Shown piece after piece: positions 44,731-54,804 of a stretch of DNA of 64,000 bases. The notes under the pieces are model-generated. The model saw only the letters and a program-made list of their open reading frames with translations, was not told where the DNA came from and did no database searches. How positions within the stretch are numbered: position 1 is the first letter of the stretch; every line of letters starts with the position of its first letter. This DNA comes from Bacteroidaceae bacterium (lineage in GTDB: Bacteria; Bacteroidota; Bacteroidia; Bacteroidales; Bacteroidaceae), in contig JAFUOP010000014.1 in the NCBI GenBank assembly GCA_017481875.1, forward strand, positions 27,059 to 91,058, read 5' to 3'. The translations under genes were made by a program, and so were the position numbers.

Positions 44731-45456
44731 TTACATTGCGGCAATTATACCGCTAATAATCATTAGAATACACACAGCTTTTTTGAGTGTGTGGCGGCTT
44801 ATTCTCTTGAAGCACCACGCTCCAATGAGTGAACCTATAACTATGCCGCCACAGCCTACGGCCCAATAGGTGAGCGTGCTGTCTGTTAAAAAACCAGCCT
44901 TTATACGGAATGTGGTGTAGAATAGGTTGAATACCACCGAAAGTGCCTGCAAAGTGGCCATATACTGCATTTTGTCTTTTATGGCTCCTATGCAGTAGAG
45001 CACCACGGGAGGTCCCGGCATTGCGAACATTCCGCCCATAATACCACTAATGGTGCCTATAACTGCGCGTGCTGCCTTGGATTGCAGTAATAGCGATATC
45101 TTGTTCTCCCAAAAGAGAAAATAGAGCGATACTGCAACCAATGCCACACCAAGGCAGCGTTTCATTGTGGCGTTGCCCACTGCCGAAACGGTCTCTATAG
45201 CAAAATACGATGCTATAATATTGAACAGTATTATAATGGCAACACTGCTCCAGCATATTTGCTTGTAGTGGCGTAGTGTTATGAAGAGTGCGGTTGTGCC
45301 CGCAAGCAGGCCCGATAGAGTGGTAGCTTCGCCGTACGATGGAAGAATGAATGGGAAGAACATCATCACAAATATCCCAAAACCAAAGCCGCTTGCTCTT
45401 TGTATGAAGCTGGCGGCTATGGTTAACAAGAATATTAGTGTATGCGCAGTGAGCAT
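44731..45456 (-). CDS. TauE/SafE-family anion exporter/permease
   Basis: 241-aa inner-membrane protein with about eight hydrophobic segments. The family's two-fold repeated GxxxG-rich helices are visible (ASGFGFGIFVMMFFPFIL near the start; GTISGIMGGMFAMPGPPVVLY at the middle). TauE/SafE proteins move sulfite, sulfonates or similar organic anions; the substrate is not evident. It lies 4 bp after the succinylornithine carbamoyltransferase and converges on the epimerase with only 8 bp between and no hairpin. Confidence 0.87.
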   Translation of the reverse strand: MLTAHTLIFLLTIAASFIQRASGFGFGIFVMMFFPFILPSYGEATTLSGLLAGTTALFITLRHYKQICWSSVAIIILFNIIASYFAIETVSAVGNATMKRCLGVALVAVSLYFLFWENKISLLLQSKAARAVIGTISGIMGGMFAMPGPPVVLYCIGAIKDKMQYMATLQALSVVFNLFYTTFRIKAGFLTDSTLTYWAVGCGGIVIGSLIGAWCFKRISRHTLKKAVCILMIISGIIAAM

Positions 45457-45460
45457 CTTG

Positions 45461-46414
45461 CTAGAGGCTCTCTACTATTCTTTTAAGTACCACGGTGGCC
45501 GAAATCTCGCGATTGGCAGCTTCGGGTATCACAAGTGAGCGAGGGCTCTCTATCACCTCGTCGGTTACAATCATATTGCGACGCACGGGCAGGCAGTGCA
45601 TAAAATGGGCGTTGTTGGTAACAGCCATTTGTCGATCGCTCACAGTCCAGCTGCGGTCGGTGCATATTACCTTGCCGTAGTTGTCGCCTGTGTATGCAGC
45701 CCAGTTCTTGGCATATATGAAATCGGCTCCCTCGAAGGCTTTCATCTGGTCGTACTCTACACGTGCATTGCCCACGAAAGCGGGGTCGAGCTCATAGCCT
45801 TTGGGGTGTGTTATTACAAAATCGTAGTCGGCGGCGTTCATCCACTCGGCAAATGAGTTGGGAACGGCTTGCGGCAGTGCCTTGGGGTGTGGTGCCCAGG
45901 TGAGCACCACTTTGGGGCGTTCCTTGGTCTTGTGCTCCTCTATGGTTATGAGGTCGGCAAAACTCTGCAAGGGGTGGCGGGTCGCTGCCTCCATTGAAAA
46001 GACGGGGCGGCCAGAGTATTTGATGAATTGGTTGAGGATTACCTCATTGTAGTCGTCTGCCTTGTTTTCGAAGCGGGCAAATGAGCGCACGCCTATCACA
46101 TCGCAATAGCTACCCATCACGGGGATTGCTTCCAATATGTGCTCGGGCTTGTCGCCGTCCATTATCACGCCACGCTCAGTTTCCAGTTTCCACGCGCCCT
46201 GGTTTATGTCGAGTACTATGACATTCATACCCAGGTTTAGCGCGGCTTTTTGTGTGCTTAGGCGGGTGCGCAGGCTCGAATTGAAGAATACCATCATAAG
46301 GGTTTTGTTCTTGCCAAGCTCGCTGTATTTGAATCGGTCGGCTTTTATTTCCAAAGCTTCTTTCACTGCGCCCTTAAGGTCGCCTATGTCGTTTACGGTT
46401 ATAAAATTTCTCAT
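45461..46414 (-). CDS. argF': N-succinylornithine carbamoyltransferase
   Basis: 317 aa from ATG 46414. It is the Bacteroidetes form of the arginine-pathway carbamoyltransferase that works on N-succinyl-L-ornithine. The carbamoyl-phosphate loop is FFNSSLRTRLST (not the STRTR of classical OTC). Other conserved stretches are NQGAWKLE, MEAATRHPLQ, and HCLPVRR near the C-terminus. The assignment follows the close resemblance to the structurally studied B. fragilis enzyme. The frame's first 38 codons run through the promoter (TATCTTCGC on the minus strand, 46448-46440) and are rejected. Confidence 0.92.
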   Translation of the reverse strand: MRNFITVNDIGDLKGAVKEALEIKADRFKYSELGKNKTLMMVFFNSSLRTRLSTQKAALNLGMNVIVLDINQGAWKLETERGVIMDGDKPEHILEAIPVMGSYCDVIGVRSFARFENKADDYNEVILNQFIKYSGRPVFSMEAATRHPLQSFADLITIEEHKTKERPKVVLTWAPHPKALPQAVPNSFAEWMNAADYDFVITHPKGYELDPAFVGNARVEYDQMKAFEGADFIYAKNWAAYTGDNYGKVICTDRSWTVSDRQMAVTNNAHFMHCLPVRRNMIVTDEVIESPRSLVIPEAANREISATVVLKRIVESL

Positions 46415-46451
46415 CTGTTCTGTTTTTCTTGTTAATTTTGCGAAGATAGTA

Positions 46452-49400
46452 CTATTTTTCTGTTTCTTTGCTTTCTCTCTTGTTTTCTCTTTTTTTATTG
46501 CTATTCTTGAGCCACCAGAGCCATTCATTGAAGTCGTGGCGGAGAATTATGCCGGCACCCTGTGTTGTGAGTGTCGATTCCGAGAAATAGCGGTCGTTTG
46601 TCTTGTTATATGCTTTGAGGCTTACCTTGCCGTTTTTATCGAGCAGCCATTGTACCTCGAAATCACCTACAAAGTTAGTGTTTGCCAAAGGGTTCTCGCG
46701 GTAACCGAAATTGCCGTTTATGAGCAGTCGGTTGTCGAGCAGTCGGCCTTCGAGTATGCCCTCCACCTCCATACTGTTCCACCCGCGCTCGCTGCTGCTG
46801 AAGTTACCCGATATATTCCAATTGCGGTTGTCGATGATTTGCGATAGCATGTTGTTGAGCTGCCCTGAAATTGTGTTTGAAATGAGCGATTCCATAGCGG
46901 TGGAGCTCTCGGTGTCGCTATTGTTGCGGTTGTAGTCGTATGTGTAGAATTTGCCTATACCCATAAGGTATATAAACTGCATGTTTTTTTGCTCGGGGGT
47001 GGTTATGGCACCTGCCAGCAACTCACGCTGTTCTTCATTGGCATCGGGCAGTTCTATGTCGAAATTCAATTGTGGAGCCTCTAATTTACCGGTAATGTTC
47101 ATAAGACAGTTCACTTTCACGCTTTTATGGCGTTTACCGTTGGGGTCGAGGTCGCTGAGCGAGGCACTTGGTACAAGGTATTTTGTTTTTAAGTTGAGCT
47201 CGGCGGCAAACGGGTCTCCTTCAAAGTTTAATGTACTTCCTTTTATTATATCGAACTCTTTGGGGAAGATGTCCTGCATTGTAAATTTGTATGTTCCGCG
47301 TTCAAGGTCGAGGCGGCCTTTCATGCTGAAGCCGTCTTTTTCGTCGTAAATGGCTGTGATGGGGCCCTCACCGTAGAAATCTATGTAATCGCCTGTCTTA
47401 ACGTTGGTAAAAACCTTTAATTGCATTTCCGGTGTAATGTCGAGAATGAATTCAAGGTTTAAACGGCTTAAAAGGCTGTTGCTGTGTATCTCCTTTATGT
47501 CGTTCTTTTCTACCTGTTGCTGTCGCTTGTTTTTGTCAGTAAATTCAATGAAATTGTTATTGGTTACACTTCCTATGGTGCCGGCATCATATACGAATGA
47601 CGAGCCTTCGTTGCTGCGCAGGTTAGCGTGCAGGAATATACCCCGGTCGTCGGCAGTGAGGGTTGTTTGTCCTGTAACAAAAGCGGTGCCATAGAAGGGC
47701 ATATCACTGAATCCCTCGGTGTGGTAGGCAAGCATATTGTTTGCATTTATGTTTAGTGCGCAGGTGAAGTCGCTTAAACTATTATGTTTTATATCACCGT
47801 TAAGCGTTCCTTGGTTGTCGTATATGTCTGCAATAGGGAAATCTTTTAATGCTATGTTGTTGTGAGTGAGGCTCACAGTGCCATTGCGCAGGTTGTACTT
47901 TGTGTTTGTAACATTTAACTTGAGTGAGCCATTGATACGTGCTTCACCTATAAGATTAGGGCTACCAAGCGGCCCTACTACAGAAATTGTTCCGGTAGCA
48001 TTGCCATCGACTTCCGATAGTATTCCGTCAAGCATGCTGTTGAGGAATTCCACCCTTGCTCTGTCGGCATCTACTCTTAAATTAATTGTGTCGTTGGCAG
48101 GTGATACAAGGCCATTCACTGCGGTTTTTGCATTTTCCTTGTCGTATATGTTTCCACTCAAATATACAGCTTTGTCTTCTTCGTGCCACATACCTTTGAC
48201 CTCCAGGTCGCCCATATATCCTTGTTCAAAGGAGAAGTTCTTTACGTTAAGCTCACTGCTGAATTGTGGGTTGTCGAGCATTCGTGAGAGGGTTATCTCG
48301 CCGGTAGCCCCTCCTCCAAACTCAACAGAGTGGAAGTTCGCAAGGTTTAGAATGTCCTCTACGCTTATATCTTTTAGGCTTATAGATAGAATATCTTCTT
48401 CATCGTCGCCCACTTTACCATCTATTTTTATCCATTGTTTGTCGCTCTGCAGGAGGAATTTATCAATTGCATATTTATTCCCGTTGCTCTCAATGTGGCA
48501 AGCATTCAGCTTCCAAGGTGTGTCGTTGTATATAATGTCGCTAGGCTTTATATTGGCCTCGAATGCTGTATTCTTGTTCTTCTCTTTTGACAATGCAATG
48601 TCGAGCTCCAGTGCTCCTTTGTTTACGGGTGATACTTGTCGCTCCCAGTGTATATCACTGTTTATTTGGTCGTTGTCGGCTGTGCAGCTTATGTTTATGG
48701 CGATGTCATTCTCCGGCTTGTCATAAAGCAGAGCTCCATTGACAACTTGCGGGCACGCCGCTTTTGCGTCAAGCGTTATTTTTTCGTCTGTGGCAATAGC
48801 GGTAGCATTTATATTACGGTATTTACTTCCGTCGATATCACAGTTGTGCAGTTGTGTTGTTACGTAAAAGAATTTTCGGTTATCGCTGCAACTGCCAATG
48901 ATGCTGGAGTTTTCATTTATTTTAATGGGAAGGCCAAACAGGTCGCTGAGCCAATTAGTGTCTTTTATGTCTATCTTAAAGCTGTACTCATTATTTGACA
49001 CCGCATAGCGTTCTTGGCTTGAGAGTGCAGGTAGGTGTTTATACAGAATGTTGTTAAAGGTATTTATTATTCTCTTGTAACTGAAATATCCTGCAATATT
49101 CATATCCAAGAAGTCGGAAGATATGAGCAAGAGTCGTGTGTCGCTCAGGTTGTTGTCTGTTATGTGAAATGTGCGTAGAGATTTTTTCTCTTCGGGGGTA
49201 GCAAGGGTGATATTGTAAATGCGTGCGTCGAGTTGCGATTTTCCGTTGTTGTGTATTTCATAATCGCCCTCTATCATTGCCGAAAGTGTCCCTTTGCTTT
49301 CATTGCTTATATTTATTTCTTGCAGCCTCAAAGAGTCAATTCTGGTTTTTAACCTGAATTCTTGATGTTTGTCTTTGTTTGTAGTGTAGAAATTTACCTC

Positions 49401-50840
49401 TCCGCAGGCATTATCGTCGGTGAATCTTGCAGTTGCTGCAAAGTCTGTTGCATTGTAGTTGCCTTCAACTAAGATTGGCTTGTACGTGTATTCTTTATAC
49501 TCTAAGTTGCTTATATTGGAGTAGAAAGAGCCTATTGGTGCTTTTTTGTCGTATATTCCGCTTGCATTAAATTCGGCATTGCATTTCCCGAGCTCTGTTT
49601 CTTGCAGTATTGCCCCCAGGTCTATAGCTGTAGCCTGCAGGGTAGTAGAGTAGTTCCTGTCTTTGTCTATTATGGCCCTGCCCGCGATGTGCCCGCCGGC
49701 TGTCTGCAGGTTTATATCGCTTTTTATCTCTTCTTGGGCGTAGTGTGTGTGCGCGCTAATTTCTATGTCTCCTAAACGCTTTATTATGTCAAACTTGCCG
49801 GTGCTGTCGCCTATGATTCTTTGTATGTGTGAAATAGCTGCAGTCTCAATTTTTCCGTTGGCTAAATTAAAATCTATAGTGCGTTTTTCACTATTGAGAA
49901 AGTTGGTGATTGCTGTGTTTGTTTTTATTGATATGCTTTTGTCTGCGGTTTCGATTGTTGCTGCAGCTGCTAATTTTTTATTGTTTCCTTTTGTTTTTAT
50001 ACGCAGGCTCAAAGTAGGGAGTTCTGTTGTGGCTATGGGTAGCAATGAACTGAAATCACTTGCTGAAATTGTGTTGCTATAAACATCTCCATAAATTTCA
50101 AATGCTCTTTTCCCGTTGCTTTTTAGTTTAAGTTCATCGGCCCGCAACTCGCTTGCGGGCATTTTCAGCTTAAAGTTCTCTATTCTGATAGCCTGCGGGG
50201 TTGCATTCACCCTGGCTTGTAGTTGCTCTATTTTTATTCCGGAACTTTCCTTGCCACTGATAGAGCGTATGTAGAGGCTTAGTGTGTCGCTGTTTAGCTT
50301 TTTAAGTGATAAGTTGCAAATAATGTCGCTAATATCAATGTGTTGCGCGGAGAACGCTCCCTCGGCTTTGGGTGCTGTTCTTATGTGATAGCTTGCCCGG
50401 CCATTGTATAGCTGTATCTGATTAATTCTTATATCGGGTAGTTTGCTGCTATCTTTTGTGCTGTCTCCCGCCAATTTGTCGAGCACAAACTGTATGTTAA
50501 TGGGCGAGTTGTTGCTCTCGCGGTATAGTGCTATTTGCGGGTTCCCAATTATCAATGTGTTTATGTGTATGTCGCCTTTAAGCATATGCAGTGGCGACAG
50601 GTGGGCGGTGATTTTGGGAATGTTCACAGCTGTGTCGCCTCTTTCGTCGGTGAGATAGAGCCCTTTGAGTACCACCTTGTTCAAGTGCTGCACCTGCACC
50701 GAACCTATGCCGACAGGCAGGTCGCTGAGTTCTTGTATGGCTTGGGTTACATAGTCTGCAGCCCGATGCTGTACAGAATCGAGACGCAGCAACAACGACA
50801 CGGAGTATATAACAACCGCAATCGTGGTTATCGTTAGCAC
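46452..50840 (-). CDS. TamB/AsmA-like translocation and assembly module protein
   Basis: 1462 aa. An N-terminal membrane anchor (TITTIAVVIYSVSLLL) is followed by very long beta-rich repeats forming the hydrophobic groove expected of TamB-type bridge proteins, and the C-terminal TamB (DUF490) domain, with NGDIKHNSLSDF, FYGEGPITAIYDEKDGFSMKGRLDLERG and ISGNFSSSERGWNSMEVE-like segments. These proteins span the periplasm and move phospholipids or help outer-membrane assembly. The GTG at 50840 is the only usable initiator downstream of an in-frame TAA, though the codons between (KKSSIRILKYI) look like the real N-terminus. A -7 box TATTTTTGC lies at 50892-50884. Confidence 0.9.
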   Translation of the reverse strand: MLTITTIAVVIYSVSLLLRLDSVQHRAADYVTQAIQELSDLPVGIGSVQVQHLNKVVLKGLYLTDERGDTAVNIPKITAHLSPLHMLKGDIHINTLIIGNPQIALYRESNNSPINIQFVLDKLAGDSTKDSSKLPDIRINQIQLYNGRASYHIRTAPKAEGAFSAQHIDISDIICNLSLKKLNSDTLSLYIRSISGKESSGIKIEQLQARVNATPQAIRIENFKLKMPASELRADELKLKSNGKRAFEIYGDVYSNTISASDFSSLLPIATTELPTLSLRIKTKGNNKKLAAAATIETADKSISIKTNTAITNFLNSEKRTIDFNLANGKIETAAISHIQRIIGDSTGKFDIIKRLGDIEISAHTHYAQEEIKSDINLQTAGGHIAGRAIIDKDRNYSTTLQATAIDLGAILQETELGKCNAEFNASGIYDKKAPIGSFYSNISNLEYKEYTYKPILVEGNYNATDFAATARFTDDNACGEVNFYTTNKDKHQEFRLKTRIDSLRLQEINISNESKGTLSAMIEGDYEIHNNGKSQLDARIYNITLATPEEKKSLRTFHITDNNLSDTRLLLISSDFLDMNIAGYFSYKRIINTFNNILYKHLPALSSQERYAVSNNEYSFKIDIKDTNWLSDLFGLPIKINENSSIIGSCSDNRKFFYVTTQLHNCDIDGSKYRNINATAIATDEKITLDAKAACPQVVNGALLYDKPENDIAINISCTADNDQINSDIHWERQVSPVNKGALELDIALSKEKNKNTAFEANIKPSDIIYNDTPWKLNACHIESNGNKYAIDKFLLQSDKQWIKIDGKVGDDEEDILSISLKDISVEDILNLANFHSVEFGGGATGEITLSRMLDNPQFSSELNVKNFSFEQGYMGDLEVKGMWHEEDKAVYLSGNIYDKENAKTAVNGLVSPANDTINLRVDADRARVEFLNSMLDGILSEVDGNATGTISVVGPLGSPNLIGEARINGSLKLNVTNTKYNLRNGTVSLTHNNIALKDFPIADIYDNQGTLNGDIKHNSLSDFTCALNINANNMLAYHTEGFSDMPFYGTAFVTGQTTLTADDRGIFLHANLRSNEGSSFVYDAGTIGSVTNNNFIEFTDKNKRQQQVEKNDIKEIHSNSLLSRLNLEFILDITPEMQLKVFTNVKTGDYIDFYGEGPITAIYDEKDGFSMKGRLDLERGTYKFTMQDIFPKEFDIIKGSTLNFEGDPFAAELNLKTKYLVPSASLSDLDPNGKRHKSVKVNCLMNITGKLEAPQLNFDIELPDANEEQRELLAGAITTPEQKNMQFIYLMGIGKFYTYDYNRNNSDTESSTAMESLISNTISGQLNNMLSQIIDNRNWNISGNFSSSERGWNSMEVEGILEGRLLDNRLLINGNFGYRENPLANTNFVGDFEVQWLLDKNGKVSLKAYNKTNDRYFSESTLTTQGAGIILRHDFNEWLWWLKNSNKKRENKRESKETEK

Positions 50841-51122
50841 TATGTATTTTAATATTCTAATAGAACTTTTCTTTTACTATACCGCAAAAATATATAGAAA
50901 ACTTGTTATTCCTCTCTTTCGTGCCGGAAAAATTGCGGTAAAAAGGGTAAAAATGCATTTTTTGAAACTATAATATCTGTTTTGGAAACAGAGGCCTTGG
51001 TGTTGTTGCAAAATGTTATAAAAAGAAAAATAGATGTTACAGTTGTTAAGTTGTTAAAACGGCTTGGTTTTGCCGCTAAATTTTATTAATTTTGCAGTTC
51101 AAAAAAATAGAAAATCCCAACT

Positions 51123-52973
51123 ATGGTACTTACAATTATTGTACTGTTTCTTTCAGTAATATTTTTTATTAGTGGCAAGTTGCGCTCCGATATAGTGGCT
51201 CTTTGCTCACTTGTAACACTGCTTGCGGCCGGTATTCTTACCCCCGAAGAGGCTCTTTCGGGCTTTTCAAGCAATGTGATAATAATGATGGTGGGGTTGT
51301 TTGTCGTAGGTGGTGCAATCTTTCAAACAGGTCTTGCAAAAATGATAAGCTCAAAACTTATGAAATTTGCAGGTAATAGCGAGATGAAGCTGTTTTTGCT
51401 TGTAATGGCAGTAACATCGGTTATGGGTGCTTTTGTGAGCAATACCGGCACGGTTGCTATAATGATTCCCATTGTGGTGAGTATGGCAATGAGCGTGAAG
51501 ATGAACCCTAGCCGTCTGCTTATGCCTTTGGCGTTTGCAAGTAGTATGAGTGGTATGATGACACTCATTGGTACCCCGCCCAACCTCGTGATTAACGACG
51601 AGTTGCTAAAGAATGGTTTCGAAGGTCTGGGCTTTTTTACCTTTCTGCCCGTAGGTCTCATCTGTGCCGTAGTGGGTACAGTGGTACTTCTGCCTTTGAG
51701 CAAGAAGTTCTTGTCTAAACCCGGTGCCTTGAGTGCTGCAAGTGCCAGCAGTGGCAAGTCGCTTAAGACGTTGGTGGCCGAATATGGTATTTCCAATAAC
51801 CTGCATCGTTTGCAGGTTACAGCATCGTCGCTTGTTGTGGGCAAGATGATAGGCGAGATTGATATTCGCAAAAAATATGGCCTTAATATCATTGAGTTGC
51901 GCCACATTGAGCGCGGGCAGCACCGAATTTTGAAAAATGTTGTGCAGCAGGCTGTAGATTCCGACACAAAGTTGCGTGTCGATGACGTGCTCTACATATC
52001 GGGTAACGAAGAGATTGTAAAGGTCTTTGCACAAAAGTATAAGTTGTTGATATTGAACGATAGCGATGAAGCTAAAGGAAAGTCGCTTGATTTCTATAAC
52101 ATTGGTGTTGCTGAGATTGTTATAATGAACTCCTCTACCGTGGTGAACAAAACCATTAAAGAGGTGAGTTTCAGGTCTAAGTACAATGTAAGCGTGCTTG
52201 GTATATGCCGTAAAAAGAAATATATATTGCAAGGTATTGCCGACGAAACCATTCACAGTGGCGATGTGTTGCTTGTGCAGGGTGCGTGGGACAATATTGC
52301 AGCTCTTGAAAACGAGAGCACCGAGTGGATTGTCTTAGGTCGTCCACTTGAGGAGGCTGCAAAGGTTACTCTCGACTACAAAGCTCCTATTGCAGCACTT
52401 ATTATGCTTGCAATGATTGTGGTTATGGCGTGCGATTTCATACCAATAGCCCCGGTAACGGCTGTTATGGTCGCCGGCCTTCTTATGGTGCTTACCGGCT
52501 GTTTCCGCAACGTGGAGGCTGCATATAAAACTATAAATTGGGAAAGTATAGTGCTTATTGCTGCAATGATGCCTATGTCTGTGGCTTTGCAAAAAACAGG
52601 TGTGTCTGCGTGGATTTCAAATTCTTTGGTTAGTGGTCTTGGCGATTACGGCCCGTTGGCTCTTATGGCAGGAATCTACTTTACAACATCTTTTATGACA
52701 ATGTTCATCAGCAACACGGCAACGGCAGTGCTGCTGGCACCTATTGCAATGAGCAGTGCTTTGCAGATAGGTGTGAGCCCTGTACCTTTCTTGTTCGCTG
52801 TAACACTTGGTGCAAGTCTTTGCTTTGCTTCGCCTTTCTCTACACCGCCCAATGCGCTTGTGATGCCCGCCGGCCAATACACTTTTATGGATTATGTAAA
52901 GGTTGGTCTTCCGTTGCAAATAATCCTTGGAATTGTGATGATTCTTGTATTGCCTTTCCTTTTTCCGTTTTAA
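51123..52973 (+). CDS. SLC13-family permease with TrkA-C (RCK_C) domains
   Basis: 616 aa. Twelve or so hydrophobic helices flank a cytoplasmic region (residues about 205-420) holding two RCK_C domains (ASSLVVGKMIGEIDIRKKYGLNII and SSTVVNKTIKEVSFRSKYNVSVLGI are their starts). The SLC13-type repeats are visible: SNTGTVAIMIPIV with NTG, MTLIGTPPNLVIND, and the second SNTATAVLLAPIA with SPFSTPPNALVM. It is a sodium-coupled anion transporter (dicarboxylate, sulfate or related). Substrate unknown. A -7-like TAATTTTG lies at 51087-51094. Confidence 0.9.
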   Translation: MVLTIIVLFLSVIFFISGKLRSDIVALCSLVTLLAAGILTPEEALSGFSSNVIIMMVGLFVVGGAIFQTGLAKMISSKLMKFAGNSEMKLFLLVMAVTSVMGAFVSNTGTVAIMIPIVVSMAMSVKMNPSRLLMPLAFASSMSGMMTLIGTPPNLVINDELLKNGFEGLGFFTFLPVGLICAVVGTVVLLPLSKKFLSKPGALSAASASSGKSLKTLVAEYGISNNLHRLQVTASSLVVGKMIGEIDIRKKYGLNIIELRHIERGQHRILKNVVQQAVDSDTKLRVDDVLYISGNEEIVKVFAQKYKLLILNDSDEAKGKSLDFYNIGVAEIVIMNSSTVVNKTIKEVSFRSKYNVSVLGICRKKKYILQGIADETIHSGDVLLVQGAWDNIAALENESTEWIVLGRPLEEAAKVTLDYKAPIAALIMLAMIVVMACDFIPIAPVTAVMVAGLLMVLTGCFRNVEAAYKTINWESIVLIAAMMPMSVALQKTGVSAWISNSLVSGLGDYGPLALMAGIYFTTSFMTMFISNTATAVLLAPIAMSSALQIGVSPVPFLFAVTLGASLCFASPFSTPPNALVMPAGQYTFMDYVKVGLPLQIILGIVMILVLPFLFPF

Positions 52974-53054
52974 GTAATAAAATGTGTCAAAATTGCCTGT
53001 TTTTAATTAAAAATGAGTAATTTCGTCAGCATACAAGCGCAAACATAAAATATT

Positions 53055-54290
53055 ATGGAGAATGCAGAAATTTTGAGGGTAAAACAACAATTCGGCATCA
53101 TTGGCAACGACCCGGAGCTTATGCGTGCCATAGATACCGCAATACAGGTGGCACACACCGATTTATCTGTGCTTATAATGGGTGAAAGCGGTGTAGGAAA
53201 GGAGTATTTCCCCCAAATAATTCACACAAACAGCGTGCGCAAGCATGGCAAGTATTTTGCGGTGAATTGCGGTGCTATACCCGAAGGTACAATAGATTCA
53301 GAACTTTTTGGCCACGTTAAGGGTGCGTTTACCGATGCCATAAGCGAGCGTAAGGGTTATTTCAGCGAGGCCGATGGAGGCACAATATTCCTAGACGAGG
53401 TAGGTGAACTGCCGCTTTCTACACAGGCCCGTCTGCTGCGTGTTCTTGAAAATGGCGAATTCCTGCGTGTGGGCTCTTCAAAAGTAGAAAAGACCAATGT
53501 CCGAATAGTGTGCGCTACAAATGTGAATTTGCCCGAGGCTATAAGCAACGGTCGTTTCCGCGAAGATTTGTACTATCGTTTGAGTACTGTGCCTATAAAA
53601 GTTCCGCCTTTGCGCAAGCGTGGCAACGATGTGTTGCTTTTGTTCAAGAAGTTTACAATGGATTTTGCTGCAAAATACAATGTTCCCCGCATTGAACTTG
53701 ATGAACAAGCGCAGCAGGCACTTTTGTCATATTCGTGGCCCGGAAATATACGTCAGTTAAAGAATGTAGCAGAGCAAATATCTATTTTAGAGCTTAATCG
53801 CAAGGTTTCGGCCGATGTCGTGCTGCATTATCTGCCGGAGCAGCCCAAGAACAATCTTCCGGCATTTTTTGGTGCAAAGAGCAGTGGCGGTAGTGGAAAA
53901 ACCTTTGAGAGCGAGCGAGAGATTCTTTATAGCGTGCTTTTTGATATGCGTCGCGACATAACAGAGTTGAAAAATCAGATAGAAGGGTTGCGTGCAGCAC
54001 AGCATAGCCCGTCGCACGACAAAGATTTACACCTTTATGCCGACGCCGAGGAGGTTGTTCCCGTGGTACACCATTCCTTGAAGCCAACAATTCATTTAGC
54101 ACCATCTGCGCAGGAGCATCAGCTTGTCGAGGAGTATGTCGATGAAACTCTTTCGCTTAATGATGTTGAAAGAAAAACCATAAAACAAGCACTGGAACGT
54201 CATCGTGGTCGTCGTCGTGATGCGGCCAAGGAACTTAATATATCGGAAAGAACGCTTTATAGAAAGATAAAAGAGTATGGCATTGAATAA
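53055..54290 (+). CDS. Sigma-54-dependent transcriptional activator (no receiver domain)
   Basis: 411 aa. The AAA+ domain starts at once: Walker A GESGVGKE at 43-50, GAFTDA at 90-95 in place of the usual GAFTGA loop that contacts sigma-54, Walker B FLDEVGELP, sensor regions and the R-finger FREDLYYRL. A linker of about 90 residues leads to a Fis-type HTH (ERKTIKQALERHRGRRRDAAKELNISERTLYRKIKEYG is its span). There is no N-terminal response-regulator or GAF domain, so regulation of its activity is unclear. It overlaps lptE by 14 bases. A -7-like TAATTTCG lies at 53018-53025. Confidence 0.9.
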   Translation: MENAEILRVKQQFGIIGNDPELMRAIDTAIQVAHTDLSVLIMGESGVGKEYFPQIIHTNSVRKHGKYFAVNCGAIPEGTIDSELFGHVKGAFTDAISERKGYFSEADGGTIFLDEVGELPLSTQARLLRVLENGEFLRVGSSKVEKTNVRIVCATNVNLPEAISNGRFREDLYYRLSTVPIKVPPLRKRGNDVLLLFKKFTMDFAAKYNVPRIELDEQAQQALLSYSWPGNIRQLKNVAEQISILELNRKVSADVVLHYLPEQPKNNLPAFFGAKSSGGSGKTFESEREILYSVLFDMRRDITELKNQIEGLRAAQHSPSHDKDLHLYADAEEVVPVVHHSLKPTIHLAPSAQEHQLVEEYVDETLSLNDVERKTIKQALERHRGRRRDAAKELNISERTLYRKIKEYGIE

Positions 54291-54801
54291 GATAAAAAAA
54301 ATGTTTCTTTTGCTGCCGGCTGTGGCTCTGTTGCTGTTTGTCGGTTGTAAAGTGAGTTATAAATTTACAGGTGCATCTATAGATTATTCTATAGTTAAAA
54401 CAATCTCATTGGAGACATTCCAGAACCGTGCCGCTTACCAGTGGGGGCCTATGGCTGCAATGTTGAACGAGAAGTTGAGCGATGTCTTTATACAGCAGAC
54501 AAAGCTTACGCAGGTTAATAGGGGAGGAGATTTGCAGTTGTCGGGTGAGATTACTGCATACGATCAGGTTAATAAATCCATATCTTCCGATGGATATTCG
54601 GCAATGGTGCAGTTGAAGATGAGCGTGAATGCTCGTTTTGTGAATACCAAGGATAGCAAGAGTAATTTTGAACGCACCTTCTCTGCTACAAGAGACTTTG
54701 ATGCTTCTCAACAACTTGAAAGTGTGCAAGAAGAGCTTGTAACACAAATGATTAATGAGATTGTTGAGGCTATATTTAATGCGGCATTGGCCAATTGGTA
54801 A
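54277..54801 (+). CDS. lptE: LptE-like LPS assembly lipoprotein
   Basis: 174-aa lipoprotein: the signal peptide ends LLFVGC with the lipid-bearing Cys near residue 24, followed by KVSYKFTGASIDYS, which is the common start of the Bacteroidetes LptE family. The conserved GDLQLSGEITAYD region sits mid-protein. It is the expected plug for the LptD barrel (gene at 18.4-21.2 kb). It overlaps the sigma-54 activator gene by 14 bases, so the two are translationally coupled, and it is followed 3 bp later by a TPR-like gene. Confidence 0.87.
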   Translation: MALNKIKKMFLLLPAVALLLFVGCKVSYKFTGASIDYSIVKTISLETFQNRAAYQWGPMAAMLNEKLSDVFIQQTKLTQVNRGGDLQLSGEITAYDQVNKSISSDGYSAMVQLKMSVNARFVNTKDSKSNFERTFSATRDFDASQQLESVQEELVTQMINEIVEAIFNAALANW

Positions 54802-54804
54802 CAG

